The notes: generated by a model from the letters alone, not told the origin. A DNA stretch of 64,000 nt from Comamonas sp. NLF-1-9 (GCF_019195435.1 NZ_CP078069.1:2790001-2854000); one strand, 5' to 3'. Positions 26,940 through 35,889 are shown, counted from the stretch's first letter. Program-made: numbers and translations.

Positions 26940-28091
26940 ATGGATTCAAGTCAGGACAAACAACTCCCCGCAACCGAGCGCAAGCTGCAGAAGGCGCGCG
27001 AGGATGGGCAGGCGCCGCGTTCGCAGGAGCTGTCGCACCTGGCGGTGCTCGGCGTGCTTGGTCTGGTGCTGTGGTCCTTCTTTCCGACGCTGCTGGACGT
27101 GCTCACGCGCGAGATGGGGCGCCAGCTCAGTTTTGACGCCGTCGCCCTGCGCGCGCCCGCGGACATGTTCAACCGGCTACAGGCCATGCTGCTCGTGGGC
27201 CTGGCGATCAGCCTGGTGCTGGCGCTGCTGGCGGCGCTGGCGGCGGTGGCGGCAAGCCTGGGCTCGGGCGGCTGGATCTGGAGCCTGAAGGCGCTGCAGC
27301 CGCAGTTCAGCCGGCTCGACCCGCTGCAGGGCGTGAAGAACCTGGTGTCCAAACAGAAGCTGTCCAATCTGGGCAAGATGCTGCTGCTGGCCACGGCGCT
27401 GATCTACGTCGCCTGGAAGTACATGTCCACCAGCGCCGAGAAGATGGCCCAACTGGTGCTGCAGCCCGCCGCCCCGTCGCTGCGCGACGCCGGCCAGTGG
27501 GTGGGCACGGGCGTGGCGCTGCTGCTGCTCGTCGTGCTGCTGTTTGCCGTGGTGGACGTGCCGCTGCAGCAGTACCTGCACCGCTCGCGGCTGAAGATGA
27601 GCCATGAAGAGGTCAAGCAAGAGCACAAGGACTCGGACGGCAATCCGCTGATTCGCCAGCGCATCCGCCAGAAGCAGCGCGAGGTGGCCGAGCGCGCCAG
27701 CGTCAGCGCCGTGCCGCGCGCCGACTTCGTGGTGATGAACCCCACGCACTACGCGGTGGCGCTGCGCTACGACGAAGCCAGCATGGGCGCGCCCCAGGTC
27801 ATCTCCAAGGGCACCGACCTGGTGGCCTTTCGCATCCGCGACCTGGCCATGGAACACGCCATTCCGGTGCTGCGCTCGCCCATGCTGGCGCGCGCGCTCT
27901 ACGCCCATGCCGACCTGGACCAGCCGATTCCGGCGCAGCTCTACACCGCGGTCGCCCAGGTGCTGGCCTACGTCTATCGGCTCAAGGCGGCGATGCGCGG
28001 CGAAGGCCGCATGCCCGACGCCCCGCCGGTTCCCGATGCGCACATTCCGCCGCAGCTCGACCCCCATTCGCCGCAGGCGCAACACAGGTAA
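26940..28091 (+). CDS. flhB: Flagellar type III export protein FlhB
   Basis: A 383-residue inner-membrane export-gate protein. Four membrane helices span about 28-210, then comes the cytoplasmic domain with the self-cleaving NPTH motif at residues 267-270 (VVMNPTHYAVALRYDE). Cleavage lets the export apparatus switch from rod/hook to filament substrates. A Pro-rich C-terminal extension (about 355-383) follows. It begins the flhB-flhA-flhF-flhG-fliA transcript. Confidence 0.97.
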   Translation: MDSSQDKQLPATERKLQKAREDGQAPRSQELSHLAVLGVLGLVLWSFFPTLLDVLTREMGRQLSFDAVALRAPADMFNRLQAMLLVGLAISLVLALLAALAAVAASLGSGGWIWSLKALQPQFSRLDPLQGVKNLVSKQKLSNLGKMLLLATALIYVAWKYMSTSAEKMAQLVLQPAAPSLRDAGQWVGTGVALLLLVVLLFAVVDVPLQQYLHRSRLKMSHEEVKQEHKDSDGNPLIRQRIRQKQREVAERASVSAVPRADFVVMNPTHYAVALRYDEASMGAPQVISKGTDLVAFRIRDLAMEHAIPVLRSPMLARALYAHADLDQPIPAQLYTAVAQVLAYVYRLKAAMRGEGRMPDAPPVPDAHIPPQLDPHSPQAQHR

Positions 28092-28097
28092 AGCACG

Positions 28098-30188
28098 ATG
28101 ACCACGCCTTCCATCCAGACCGCCCGGGCCTGGGCCAGCGACAACCGCTCGCTGCTGCAGGGCTTGTCCATTCCGGTATTGGTCGTGGCCATCCTGGCGC
28201 TGATGGTGCTGCCCTTTCCGCCGTGGCTGCTCGACACCTTCTTCACCTTCAACATCGCGGTGGCGCTGATGGTGATGATGGTCGCCGCCTACATGATCAA
28301 GCCGCTGGACTTTGCGGCATTTCCGGCGGTGCTGCTGCTCACTACCTTGATGCGCCTGGCGCTGAACGTGGCCTCTACCCGCGTGGTGCTGCTGGAGGGC
28401 CACACCGGGCCGGGCGCTGCCGGCGCGGTGATCGAGGCCTTCGGGCACTTTCTGATCGGCGGCAACTTTGCCGTCGGCCTGATCGTCTTTGCCATTCTCG
28501 TGGTCATCAACTTCATCGTCGTCACCAAGGGCGCCGAGCGCATCGCCGAGGTCTCGGCGCGCTTCACGCTGGACGCCATGCCGGGCAAGCAGATGGCGGT
28601 GGACGCGGACCTCAACAGCGGCCTGATCGACGAGTCCGCGGCCAAGCAGCGGCGCCTGGAGATCCAGGACGAGGCCAACTTCTTCGGCGCCATGGACGGC
28701 GCGAGCAAGTTCGTGCGTGGCGACGCGATTGCCGGCATATTGATTCTGATCATCAACATCATCGGCGGCTTTGCCATCGGCATGCTGTCGCACGATCTGT
28801 CGGCCAGTCAGGCGGCCAACAGCTACATCCTGCTGGCGGTGGGCGACGCGCTGGTGGCGCAGATTCCCGGCCTGTTGATCTCGGTGGCCGCGGCCATGGT
28901 GGTGTCGCGCGTGGGCGCGCGCGACGTGGACGTAGGCCGCCAGATCGTGCAGCAGGTCTTCATGTCGCCGCGCGTGCTCGGCATGGCCGCGGGCATCCTG
29001 ATCCTGCTGGGCGTGATACCGGGCATGCCGCACACGGTGTTTCTCATCATGGGCTCGGCCCTGGGCTGGATCGCCTGGATGCTGCTGCAGGCGCAGCGCA
29101 AGCCTGCGGCGCAGGAAGAGGCTGCGCCCGCGCCGGTGAGCGACGGCGAAGCGAGCTGGGACGACTTGCAGCCCGTGGACTTGCTCGGCCTGGAGCTGGG
29201 CTACCGCCTGATCGCGCTGGTGGACAAGGCGCGCCAGGGCGACCTGCTCACGCGCATCAAGGGCGTTCGGCGCAAGTTTGCACAGGAAGTGGGCTTTCTG
29301 CCGCCCGCGGTGCACGTGCGCGACAACCTGGAGCTCAAGCCCAGTGCCTACCGCATCCTGCTGCGCGGCGTGGTGGTCGGCGAGGGCGAGGCCTTCCCCG
29401 GCATGTTCCTCGCGATCAACCCGGGCGGCATCTCCACGCCGCTGATCGGCACGCCCACGACCGACCCCGCCTTTGGCCTGCCCGCGCACTGGATCGACGC
29501 CGCGCAGAAGGAAGCAGCGCAAATGGCGGGCTTTACCGTGGTTGATTCGGAAACCGTCATGGCCACGCATTTGTCACACTTGATGCAGGTGCAGGCGGCG
29601 CGGCTGTTGAGCCGCACCGAGACGCAGCAGCTCGTGGAGCACGTGATGCGCCTTGCACCCAAGCTGATTGAAGAAGTGGTGCCCAAGATGGTTTCGATCA
29701 CGACGTTCCAGAAAGTGCTGCAGCTCTTGCTGGAAGAGGCCGTGCACATCCGCGACATCCGCACCATCATCGAAACCCTGGCCGAGTTCGCCGGCAGCAC
29801 GCAAGACCCGGCCGAGCTGGTGCGCCAGGTGCGCATTGCGCTGGCGCCGGCCATCGTGCAGCAGATCTACGGGCCGACCAACGAGCTCAACGTGATCGCC
29901 ATCGAGCCCGAACTCGAACGCCTGCTGGTGCAGGCGCTTACCGGCAGCAACGGGCCGGCGCTCGACCCCGGCGTGGCCGATCTGCTCACGCACAAGGCGG
30001 CCGAGGTGGCCAACAGGCAGGAAGAGCTGGGCATACCCGCCTGCCTGCTGGTGCCCGACGCCATCCGCTCGGCCATCGCCCGGCTGGTGCGCCGCCTGGC
30101 GCCGCGCCTGCAGGTGCTCTCGCACAGTGAAATTCCCGAAACCCACTCCATCCGCATCGGTCCCGTCCTGAAAGGTGCAACGCCATGA
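28098..30188 (+). CDS. flhA: Flagellar type III export protein FlhA
   Basis: A 696-residue core export-gate protein. Eight membrane helices lie in the first ~330 residues, with the conserved FHIPEP-type region (FAAFPAVLLLTTLMRLALNVASTR) and the VVTKGAERIAEVSARFTLDAMPGKQMAVDADLNSG loop. A large cytoplasmic C-domain forms the nonameric ring that docks export chaperones. It begins 6 bp after flhB and its stop overlaps the flhF start (ATGA). Confidence 0.98.
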   Translation: MTTPSIQTARAWASDNRSLLQGLSIPVLVVAILALMVLPFPPWLLDTFFTFNIAVALMVMMVAAYMIKPLDFAAFPAVLLLTTLMRLALNVASTRVVLLEGHTGPGAAGAVIEAFGHFLIGGNFAVGLIVFAILVVINFIVVTKGAERIAEVSARFTLDAMPGKQMAVDADLNSGLIDESAAKQRRLEIQDEANFFGAMDGASKFVRGDAIAGILILIINIIGGFAIGMLSHDLSASQAANSYILLAVGDALVAQIPGLLISVAAAMVVSRVGARDVDVGRQIVQQVFMSPRVLGMAAGILILLGVIPGMPHTVFLIMGSALGWIAWMLLQAQRKPAAQEEAAPAPVSDGEASWDDLQPVDLLGLELGYRLIALVDKARQGDLLTRIKGVRRKFAQEVGFLPPAVHVRDNLELKPSAYRILLRGVVVGEGEAFPGMFLAINPGGISTPLIGTPTTDPAFGLPAHWIDAAQKEAAQMAGFTVVDSETVMATHLSHLMQVQAARLLSRTETQQLVEHVMRLAPKLIEEVVPKMVSITTFQKVLQLLLEEAVHIRDIRTIIETLAEFAGSTQDPAELVRQVRIALAPAIVQQIYGPTNELNVIAIEPELERLLVQALTGSNGPALDPGVADLLTHKAAEVANRQEELGIPACLLVPDAIRSAIARLVRRLAPRLQVLSHSEIPETHSIRIGPVLKGATP

Positions 30189-31681
30189 ACATCCAGCGCT
30201 TTCACGCCCCCACTGCACGCGAGGCCTTGGCCAAGGCGCGCATGACCTTTGGCGACGGCACGCTCATCCTCTCCAACCGCCCGGTGGACGGCGGCGTGGA
30301 GGTAGTGGCCACGGCCGAAGACTCGCTGCCCGAAGCCCAGCCGCGCGCCCAGCTGCAGCCGGCCACGCCCGCGGCACGCCCGCGCCTGCACGAGCGCGCG
30401 GCCGACCTGGCCGCAAGCCCCGTGCGCAGCCTGCAAGGCGGCGAGGGCTTTGCGCGCAGCTCGGTCGCCAAGGACACCGAAAAGCTGGCGATGAGCACGC
30501 TGTCCTTTCAGGACTACGTGCGCGAGCGCATGCTGCGCCGCCGCCATGAGGCCTTGCACGGTGCCGATGGCGCGGGCGCCGGCGCGCAAGACCAGGAAAG
30601 CCCGGCCGCCAGCGCCGGCGCGCGCCGCGCTGCTGTTGCCGAGCCGTCGCCCGCGCGGGCGCACACCGGCACGACCCAGCGGCGCAGCAGCGCGGCCACC
30701 GCCCCCACGCTTGCGGCCGGCGCCGGCCAGCAAAACCTGATGCACGAGCTGCAGGCGATGAAGGAGCTGATCGAAGAGCGCTTCAACACCCTGGCCTGGC
30801 TCGGCCAGGCGCGCCAGAACCCGGTGCAGTCCAGCCTGATGCTCAAGCTCATCCGCTCGGGCTACTCACCGGCGCTTGCGCGCGCGGTGCTCGAACACCT
30901 GCCCGACAACCTGCCCGCAGCCAAGGCGCTGCAGTGGCTGATGCAGGTGCTCGAGCGCAACCTCAAGACCGACGCGCTGGCGCTGCCGCTGCACGAGGAA
31001 GGCGGCATCCACGCGCTGGTCGGCGCCACCGGCGTGGGCAAGACCACCACCGCCGCCAAGCTGGCCGCGATGTGCGCGCGCACCCACGGGCCGGGCAGCG
31101 TCGGCCTGATCACGCTGGACACCTACCGCGTGGGCGCGCACGAGCAACTGCGCCAGTACGGGCGCATGCTCGGCGTCGTCGCCCACCTGGCGCACGACCG
31201 CGCGGCGCTGCAGGATCTGCTGGGCCTGCTCTCGTCCAAGAAAATGGTGCTGATAGACACCACCGGCGCAGCCCCGCGCGACCCGCGCCTGCAGGAGATG
31301 CTGCAGGTGCTGGACCTGCCCGACGTCAACCGCCTGCTGGTGCTCAACGCCTGCAGCCACGGCGACACCTTCGACGACGTGCTCACCGGCTTCAAGAGCA
31401 GCGGCATGCAGCAGGCCATCCTCTCCAAGACCGATGAGGCGGTGAAGCTCGGCCCGGCCATCGACGCACTGGTGCGCCACCAGATGGTGCTGCGCGGCGT
31501 GACCTGCGGCCAGCGCGTGCCCGAGGACTGGGAGGCGGCCGACGCGCGCCAGCTCGTGGCCGCGTCCATGCGCAGCTCGGTCAAGTCGGCGTTCGACCCG
31601 CGCGAGATCGAGCTCAACTACTTCTTCACCCAGGCGCCCTCCAGCCTGGCCGACGAGGCGGAGCTCACGGATGTGGCCTGA
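30185..31681 (+). CDS. flhF: Flagellar SRP-type GTPase FlhF
   Basis: A 498-residue SRP-family GTPase. An N-terminal B domain (MNIQRFHAPTAREALAKARMTFG) leads to a long low-complexity linker. The NG domain carries the P-loop GATGVGKTTTAAKLA (about 278-292), the DTYRVGAHEQLR motif and the DTTGA G3 motif. FlhF determines where and how many flagella are built, particularly polar ones. It is followed, with an 11 bp overlap, by a gene in the position of FlhG/FleN. Confidence 0.95.
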   Translation: MNIQRFHAPTAREALAKARMTFGDGTLILSNRPVDGGVEVVATAEDSLPEAQPRAQLQPATPAARPRLHERAADLAASPVRSLQGGEGFARSSVAKDTEKLAMSTLSFQDYVRERMLRRRHEALHGADGAGAGAQDQESPAASAGARRAAVAEPSPARAHTGTTQRRSSAATAPTLAAGAGQQNLMHELQAMKELIEERFNTLAWLGQARQNPVQSSLMLKLIRSGYSPALARAVLEHLPDNLPAAKALQWLMQVLERNLKTDALALPLHEEGGIHALVGATGVGKTTTAAKLAAMCARTHGPGSVGLITLDTYRVGAHEQLRQYGRMLGVVAHLAHDRAALQDLLGLLSSKKMVLIDTTGAAPRDPRLQEMLQVLDLPDVNRLLVLNACSHGDTFDDVLTGFKSSGMQQAILSKTDEAVKLGPAIDALVRHQMVLRGVTCGQRVPEDWEAADARQLVAASMRSSVKSAFDPREIELNYFFTQAPSSLADEAELTDVA

Positions 31682-32441
31682 GGCGCACCAGGCGGCGGGC
31701 CTGCTCGGCTTCGTGCGCGCGCCCGGCGTGCGCCTGGTGCCGGTGCTCAGCCACCCCGAGGCCACGCTGGAGCTGGAGGTGCTCTGGCAGCTCGCGCTGC
31801 GCCTGCAGCAGCTCGGTCACGCCACGCTGGTGCTGGACGCCACGGCGGCCGAAGCGCCCGCTGCGCCCGGCCTGCTGCACTGGCTGCACGCCGGCGCCGG
31901 CCCGCGTCCCGACCCCACCGGCCAGCCCATGGTCGCCGCTGCCGCCCAAGGCTTGGCGGCCTTGCAGGTACCGCCCGGCGCCGACGCGCTGGAGCGGCTC
32001 GAGCCGCTGCTGCGCGCGTTTTCTGCGGTGCTGCTGTATGCGCCGCCCGCGGCTGTGGCCGCGCTGCTGGGCGCGCACGATGCCAGCGCGCTGGTGCTGA
32101 ACGTGCCGGGCGATGCGGCGGTGCTGCGCAGCTACGCGCTGCTCAAGCAGATGGCCGCCTTCCCCGGGGTGCATGCCAGCCTGGCCACGGTGACCGCGGG
32201 CGAGGGCCAGGTGCAGGGCGCGCAGCGCAGCCTGCAGGCGCTGCGCGAGGGCTGCGCGCGCTGGCTTGGCGCCAGCCCGCGTGCGGTCCTGGTCAACGGC
32301 GCCGACGCGCAGGCCCTGGGCGCGCTGGCGCTGCGCCTGCTGGAGCAGGCCTGCACGCTTGCGCCGCAGGCCCCGCGCCGCGTGCATGCCAGCCAGGCTG
32401 GCCACGCCGGGATAAGGCGCTACCATGGGCTTTCCGTGTAG
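31671..32441 (+). CDS. Divergent FlhG/FleN-position protein lacking a P-loop
   Basis: A 256-residue protein encoded exactly where the MinD-like ATPase FlhG (FleN) normally sits, between flhF and fliA, overlapping flhF by 11 bp. Pieces of a MinD-like fold are recognisable (ATLVLDAT strand; ALVLNVPGDAAVLRSYALLKQM, resembling the VVTPEPTSxxDAYALIK region; a VLVNGA strand). The N-terminal deviant Walker A motif (KGGxGKT) that FlhG needs to bind ATP is absent; residues 10-40 read VRAPGVRLVPVLSHPEATLEL instead. I infer a degenerate FlhG relative that cannot hydrolyse ATP. An unrelated protein is possible. The function is not proven. Confidence 0.6.
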   Translation: MWPEAHQAAGLLGFVRAPGVRLVPVLSHPEATLELEVLWQLALRLQQLGHATLVLDATAAEAPAAPGLLHWLHAGAGPRPDPTGQPMVAAAAQGLAALQVPPGADALERLEPLLRAFSAVLLYAPPAAVAALLGAHDASALVLNVPGDAAVLRSYALLKQMAAFPGVHASLATVTAGEGQVQGAQRSLQALREGCARWLGASPRAVLVNGADAQALGALALRLLEQACTLAPQAPRRVHASQAGHAGIRRYHGLSV

Positions 32442-32450
32442 CGACTTTGC

Positions 32451-33179
32451 ATGATGTACACCGCCAAGGGCCAGCTCGACCGTGATGCGCTGTTCCACCA
32501 GCACGTGGGACTGGTGCAGCGCATTGCGCACCACATGATCGCCAAGCTGCCCCCGAACGTGGAAGTCGACGACCTGATCCAGGTCGGCCTGATCGGCTTG
32601 AGCGACGCGCTCAGCCGCTACGAGGTGACCCAGGGCGTGCAGTTTGAGACCTTTGCCAGCCAGCGCATCCGCGGTGCCATGCTCGACGAGTTGCGCGACA
32701 ACGACTGGATGAGCCGCAGCTCGCGCAAGAGCCAGAAGGACATCGAACGCGCGGTGCAGCGCGCCGAGCAGCGCCTGGGGCGCACGCCGCTGGAGTCCGA
32801 GATCGCGCAGGAGCTCGGCATGGCGCTGGCCGACTACCAGTCGCTGCTCGGGCGGGTGCGCGGCGCGCAGCTCGTCTATCTGGAAGACATGGGCCACGGC
32901 GGCGACGAGGACGGCGGGGGCGAGGGTTTCCTCGAGCGCAACGTGGCCGACGAAGGCGCGGACCCGGTAGCGCTGCTGCGCGACCAGGGCATACGCAGCG
33001 CGCTGGTAGCCGCCATCGGGCAACTGCCCGAGCGCGAGCAATTCATCATGGGCATGTACTACGAAGAGGACATGAACCTCAAGGAAATCGCCGCCGTGCT
33101 GGGCGTGACCGAATCGCGCGTCTGCCAACTGCACAGCCAGGCGATTGCGCGCCTGCGCACCAAGATGCGCGGACACTGA
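32451..33179 (+). CDS. fliA: Flagellar sigma factor FliA (sigma28)
   Basis: A 242-residue sigma70-family factor of the flagellar class. Region 2 is HVGLVQRIAHHMIAKLPPNVEVDDLIQVGLIGL...GVQFETFASQRIRGAMLDELR, region 3 is SQKDIERAVQRAEQRLGRTP, and region 4 ends in a helix-turn-helix (LKEIAAVLGVTESRVCQLHSQAIARLR). It directs transcription of late genes from the TAAAG/CGAT-type promoters seen before fliS, flagellin 1, motA and flgM, and is held inactive by FlgM until the hook is complete. Two adjacent ATG codons make the start 32451 or 32454. Confidence 0.97.
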   Translation: MMYTAKGQLDRDALFHQHVGLVQRIAHHMIAKLPPNVEVDDLIQVGLIGLSDALSRYEVTQGVQFETFASQRIRGAMLDELRDNDWMSRSSRKSQKDIERAVQRAEQRLGRTPLESEIAQELGMALADYQSLLGRVRGAQLVYLEDMGHGGDEDGGGEGFLERNVADEGADPVALLRDQGIRSALVAAIGQLPEREQFIMGMYYEEDMNLKEIAAVLGVTESRVCQLHSQAIARLRTKMRGH

Positions 33180-33203
33180 AGCGCGCCTGCCCGGCAGGGC
33201 CTG

Positions 33204-33262
33204 TGACTATCAAAAACGTAGCTGTTAGCGCTTGCCCATCAAGCGTTTCAGCCTTGTTTCAT
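33204..33262 (+). repeat. AAGCGC-core repeat, copy 4 (between fliA and flgN)
   Basis: ACTATCAAAAACGTAGCTG, then AGCGCTTGCCCATCAAGCG hairpin with following T-rich stretch. It occupies the whole space between two convergent transcripts, a plausible terminator for both. Confidence 0.7.
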
Positions 33263-33270
33263 CCAAATTT

Positions 33271-33615
33271 TCAAGAGGGTGTGCGCCAGGCCTTGCCACT
33301 CGCGCCCGGCCCGTAGGTGAGCGCTTGCGTCTGCGGCAGCAGGGAGGCCGCCTGTTGCGCGGTGATTGCCAGCACGCGCGCCAGTTGCTCGCGCGTGCTC
33401 GCCAGGCGCGCGCCGGCTTCGGCAAGGCGCCGCGCGGTGCCGGGCGGCCAGGCGGCGGGCGTGCTGCCCAGCGCGTCGGCGCAGGCGCTCATGGCCTGGC
33501 GCAGCGCATGGGCGCGCTGCTCGAGCATGTGCGGGGCTGAAGCGGGGTCTGCCAGCGCGGCCTGCAGTTCGGCCAGCGCGGCTTCCAGGGTGTCCAGGGC
33601 AGGGGCTGGAACCAT
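33271..33615 (-). CDS. flgN: Flagellar export chaperone FlgN
   Basis: A 114-residue helical protein in the standard place after flgM. FlgN-type proteins escort the hook-filament junction proteins FlgK and FlgL to the export gate. Sequence conservation in this family is low; the assignment rests on size, all-alpha character (EAALAELQAALADP...LEQRAHALRQAM) and operon position. It starts 49 bp after flgM and reads from the flgM promoter. Confidence 0.72.
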   Translation of the reverse strand: MVPAPALDTLEAALAELQAALADPASAPHMLEQRAHALRQAMSACADALGSTPAAWPPGTARRLAEAGARLASTREQLARVLAITAQQAASLLPQTQALTYGPGASGKAWRTPS

Positions 33616-33664
33616 GCCTAAAGAATGCGGGGGCGCGGGGTGCCAACCGCGTTGCAGGCGGGCA

Positions 33665-34003
33665 TCAGTGGTTGCGTTGCTGCTGCGCGCGCGAGAGGGT
33701 TTCGTAGGCGTTTTCCAGCAGCTTGTCGGCTACGGCCTCGGCGTTCACGCGGTAGCTGCCGTTGTCGATGGCGGCCTTGATGGCGTCCACTTTTTCGGCG
33801 TTGAAGTCGGCGCTGGCGCGGCCTACTGCGGCGCTGCGCACGTTCTGCGACAGCGTGACCGGCACGCCCGCCGATGCCGCACGCGAAGCCGAGCGCGGCG
33901 CGGCCTCACCGGCCGGTGCAGCGGCGGCCGGCTTGGGCTGCTGCTTGTTGGCAGCGGCGCGCGCCAAGGCCTGTGCGGGGTCTGCGTGCTTGTCGATTTT
34001 CAT
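33665..34003 (-). CDS. flgM: Anti-sigma28 factor FlgM
   Basis: A 112-residue protein with a disordered Ala/Lys/Pro-rich N-terminal half and the conserved C-terminal sigma-binding helices (FNAEKVDAIKAAIDNGSYRVNAEAVADKLLENA, about 68-100). FlgM binds FliA and is exported once the hook is finished, releasing the sigma factor. Ribosome site GGAGAGTG precedes the ATG. It has its own sigma28 promoter, closing the feedback loop, in addition to read-through from flgA. Confidence 0.92.
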   Translation of the reverse strand: MKIDKHADPAQALARAAANKQQPKPAAAAPAGEAAPRSASRAASAGVPVTLSQNVRSAAVGRASADFNAEKVDAIKAAIDNGSYRVNAEAVADKLLENAYETLSRAQQQRNH

Positions 34004-34049
34004 GTCACTCTCCGCCGGCCCCGAACCAGGTGCGGGGCCTCTAGGCAGA

Positions 34050-34076
34050 TTAACGGCACTTGGGCCGCCAGCTTGA
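34050..34076 (-). promoter_or_regulatory. Sigma28 promoter for flgM-flgN
   Basis: Minus strand TCAAGCTG, 11 bases, GCCGTTAA in the gap between flgA and flgM. GCCG and the final AA of the -10 box match the consensus and the spacer is exact. Confidence 0.82.
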
Positions 34077-34105
34077 GCCCGGGGCGCAAAAAAACGGTCC
34101 GCGCA

Positions 34106-34828
34106 TCATAAATTGGCCTCCACTGTTCCGTCATCGTTCACAATGCCGGCAATGATTTTGCCATTGGCCATGCGGATGCGCACATTTTGCCCGGCTGCGC
34201 CCGCGCTCATGGCCTGTCCCGACGACGTGACCGCATAGCCCGGCCCCTGCACCCGCACCTGCACCGGGCTGCCCGCCTTGAACAGATGGGGCGCGCGCAC
34301 CATGTGCTGGCGCAGCGTCTGGCCGGCCACCAGCTGGCGCGCGGCTACCTGGCCCAGCCAGGCTTCGCGGCTGGTCACCACGGCGGCGGGCTCGGCAGCC
34401 CAGTCCACCTCGGCCTGCACCGCGTCGGCCTCGCTCAGCGCATGGCCGGTAGCGATGTTGCCGGTCAGCACCCAGGCCGGGCCGAAGGCCTGCACCGTCA
34501 GCGGCACAAAGACGTTCCAGCGGGTTTCGCCCCCCAGGCAGCGCAGGCCCAGGCGGGTGCGGCCCCACAGGCGCGCGCCCGGCGGCAGATAGGGTTCGAC
34601 CCGCGCGCAGGGCGCAAGGCGCAGGCGCGCGTCGAGCTGGCCTACCGTCACCTGCATGCGCAGCGCGGACGATTCGGCGGGCAGTTGCGCCAGCGCCTGG
34701 TCCACCCACTGCTGGGTCAGCGCGACCAGGTCCTGCGCCGAGCTGGCCTGCTGCGCCTGCGCGGGGTTGCCCAGCAGCGCGACCAGTGCGGCGGCGGCCA
34801 GCGCTTGCAAGAGGCGAATCAATGACAT
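34106..34828 (-). CDS. flgA: Flagellar P-ring assembly chaperone FlgA
   Basis: A 240-residue periplasmic protein with a signal peptide (MSLIRLLQALAAAALVALLGNPAQA) and a SAF-domain C-terminal half (AEPAAVVTSREAWLGQVAARQLVAGQTLRQHMVRAP). FlgA helps FlgI assemble the P ring. It is divergent from flgB with about 200 bp between, and heads the flgA-flgM-flgN unit. Confidence 0.93.
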   Translation of the reverse strand: MSLIRLLQALAAAALVALLGNPAQAQQASSAQDLVALTQQWVDQALAQLPAESSALRMQVTVGQLDARLRLAPCARVEPYLPPGARLWGRTRLGLRCLGGETRWNVFVPLTVQAFGPAWVLTGNIATGHALSEADAVQAEVDWAAEPAAVVTSREAWLGQVAARQLVAGQTLRQHMVRAPHLFKAGSPVQVRVQGPGYAVTSSGQAMSAGAAGQNVRIRMANGKIIAGIVNDDGTVEANL

Positions 34829-34940
34829 GGCGGCGGCTCCTCGGGGCTTGCTTGCGCCAGGGCGCAGAGGCTTTGGGACGCCTGTGACTGTAGGGCCGCC
34901 CGGGCAGCGGCAATGCGCGAAACAGCGGCCTGCGCGCAGC

Positions 34941-34987
34941 CCTTATCGCGCTTTAGAAAAGCAGTGCGGTTTTCATAATCGACGCAC
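34941..34987 (+). promoter_or_regulatory. Bipartite class-II promoter candidate upstream of flgB
   Basis: CCTTAT (34941) is followed, 34 bases start-to-start, by ATAATCGACGCAC (34975-34987). The identical pair CCTTAT/ATAATCGnCGCAC with the same 34-base offset lies upstream of fliF (57071-57117). A CTTTAG-N17-CATAAT match (34951-34979) overlaps it, shared with flhB and flgI. Confidence 0.55.
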
Positions 34988-35028
34988 GCCAGACAGCCTG
35001 CCTTGGCGCCATCCCGAAGAGGCATGCG

Positions 35029-35445
35029 ATGCTCGACAAACTGACTTCCACCCTGAACCTGCACGGCAATGCGCTGCTGCTGCGTTCCGAGCGTCAGCGC
35101 CTCATCGCCAGCAACATCGCCAACGCCGACACGCCGGGCTACAAGGCGCGCGACCTGAAATTTTCCGAAGCGCTGCGCCAGGCCGGCGCGCTGCCCGGCG
35201 AGCGAGCCCCCATGGCCAGCGGCGTGCGCAGCAGCGGCCACATTCCCCTGCGCCCGGGCGGCTCTGGCGGTCAGGCCGGCAAGCCGGGCTATGCCGTGCA
35301 GAGCGAACCGGCGCTGGACGGCAACAGCGTGAACATGGACCGCGAGCGCGCGGCCTTCATGGACAACGCGGTGCGCTACGAGGCCACGCTGCGCTTCATC
35401 AACTACCAGTCGCGCACGCTGCAAAGCGCGATCACCGGGCAGTAA
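35029..35445 (+). CDS. flgB: Flagellar proximal rod protein FlgB
   Basis: A 138-residue rod protein: LRSERQRLIASNIANADTPGYKARDLKF near the N-terminus is the flagellar rod/hook signature. The C-terminal helix ALRFINYQSRTLQSAITGQ packs in the axial structure. It is the first gene of the long flgB-L transcript. Confidence 0.96.
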   Translation: MLDKLTSTLNLHGNALLLRSERQRLIASNIANADTPGYKARDLKFSEALRQAGALPGERAPMASGVRSSGHIPLRPGGSGGQAGKPGYAVQSEPALDGNSVNMDRERAAFMDNAVRYEATLRFINYQSRTLQSAITGQ

Positions 35446-35468
35446 ACAGCGGCTCGCGAGGAGTTCCC

Positions 35469-35873
35469 ATGTCGATGTTCTCCATCTTCAACATCTCGGC
35501 CAGCGCCATCGGCGCGCAGGCCCAGCGTCTGAATGTGGTGGCCAGCAACCTGGCCAACGTGGACGCGGTGGCCGGCCCCGACGGGCAAAGCTACAAGGCG
35601 CGCCAGGTGGTGTTTCAGACCACGCCCATGGGCGAGGAGGGCGGCGCGGGCGTGCGCGTGTCCAACATCCAGGAAAGCGACAGCCCCGGGCGGCGCGTGC
35701 TCGACCCGGCCAACCCGCTGGCCGATGCCGAGGGCTATGTCACGCATTCCAACGTCAACGCGGTCGAGGAGATGGTCAACATGATCTCCGCCTCGCGCGC
35801 CTACCAGAACAACGTCGAGGTGATGAACACGGCCAAGGGGCTGCTGCTCAAGACCTTGCAGATGGGCCAGTAA
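35469..35873 (+). CDS. flgC: Flagellar proximal rod protein FlgC
   Basis: A 134-residue rod protein starting MSMFSIFNISASAIGAQAQRLNVVASNLANV and ending in the conserved VEEMVNMISASRAYQNNVEVMNTAKGLLLKTL axial helix. Ribosome site GAGGAG lies a few bases before the ATG. It is 23 bp downstream of flgB. Confidence 0.97.
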   Translation: MSMFSIFNISASAIGAQAQRLNVVASNLANVDAVAGPDGQSYKARQVVFQTTPMGEEGGAGVRVSNIQESDSPGRRVLDPANPLADAEGYVTHSNVNAVEEMVNMISASRAYQNNVEVMNTAKGLLLKTLQMGQ

Positions 35874-35889
35874 CGCCCGGAGCCACGCC

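Noticed and set aside
27177..29570. A very long open frame (about 800 codons) on the minus strand opposite flhB/flhA
   Set aside because: Antisense to two unmistakable flagellar genes, His/Gln/Arg-rich low-complexity translation with no family resemblance; a usual artefact of high-GC third positions.
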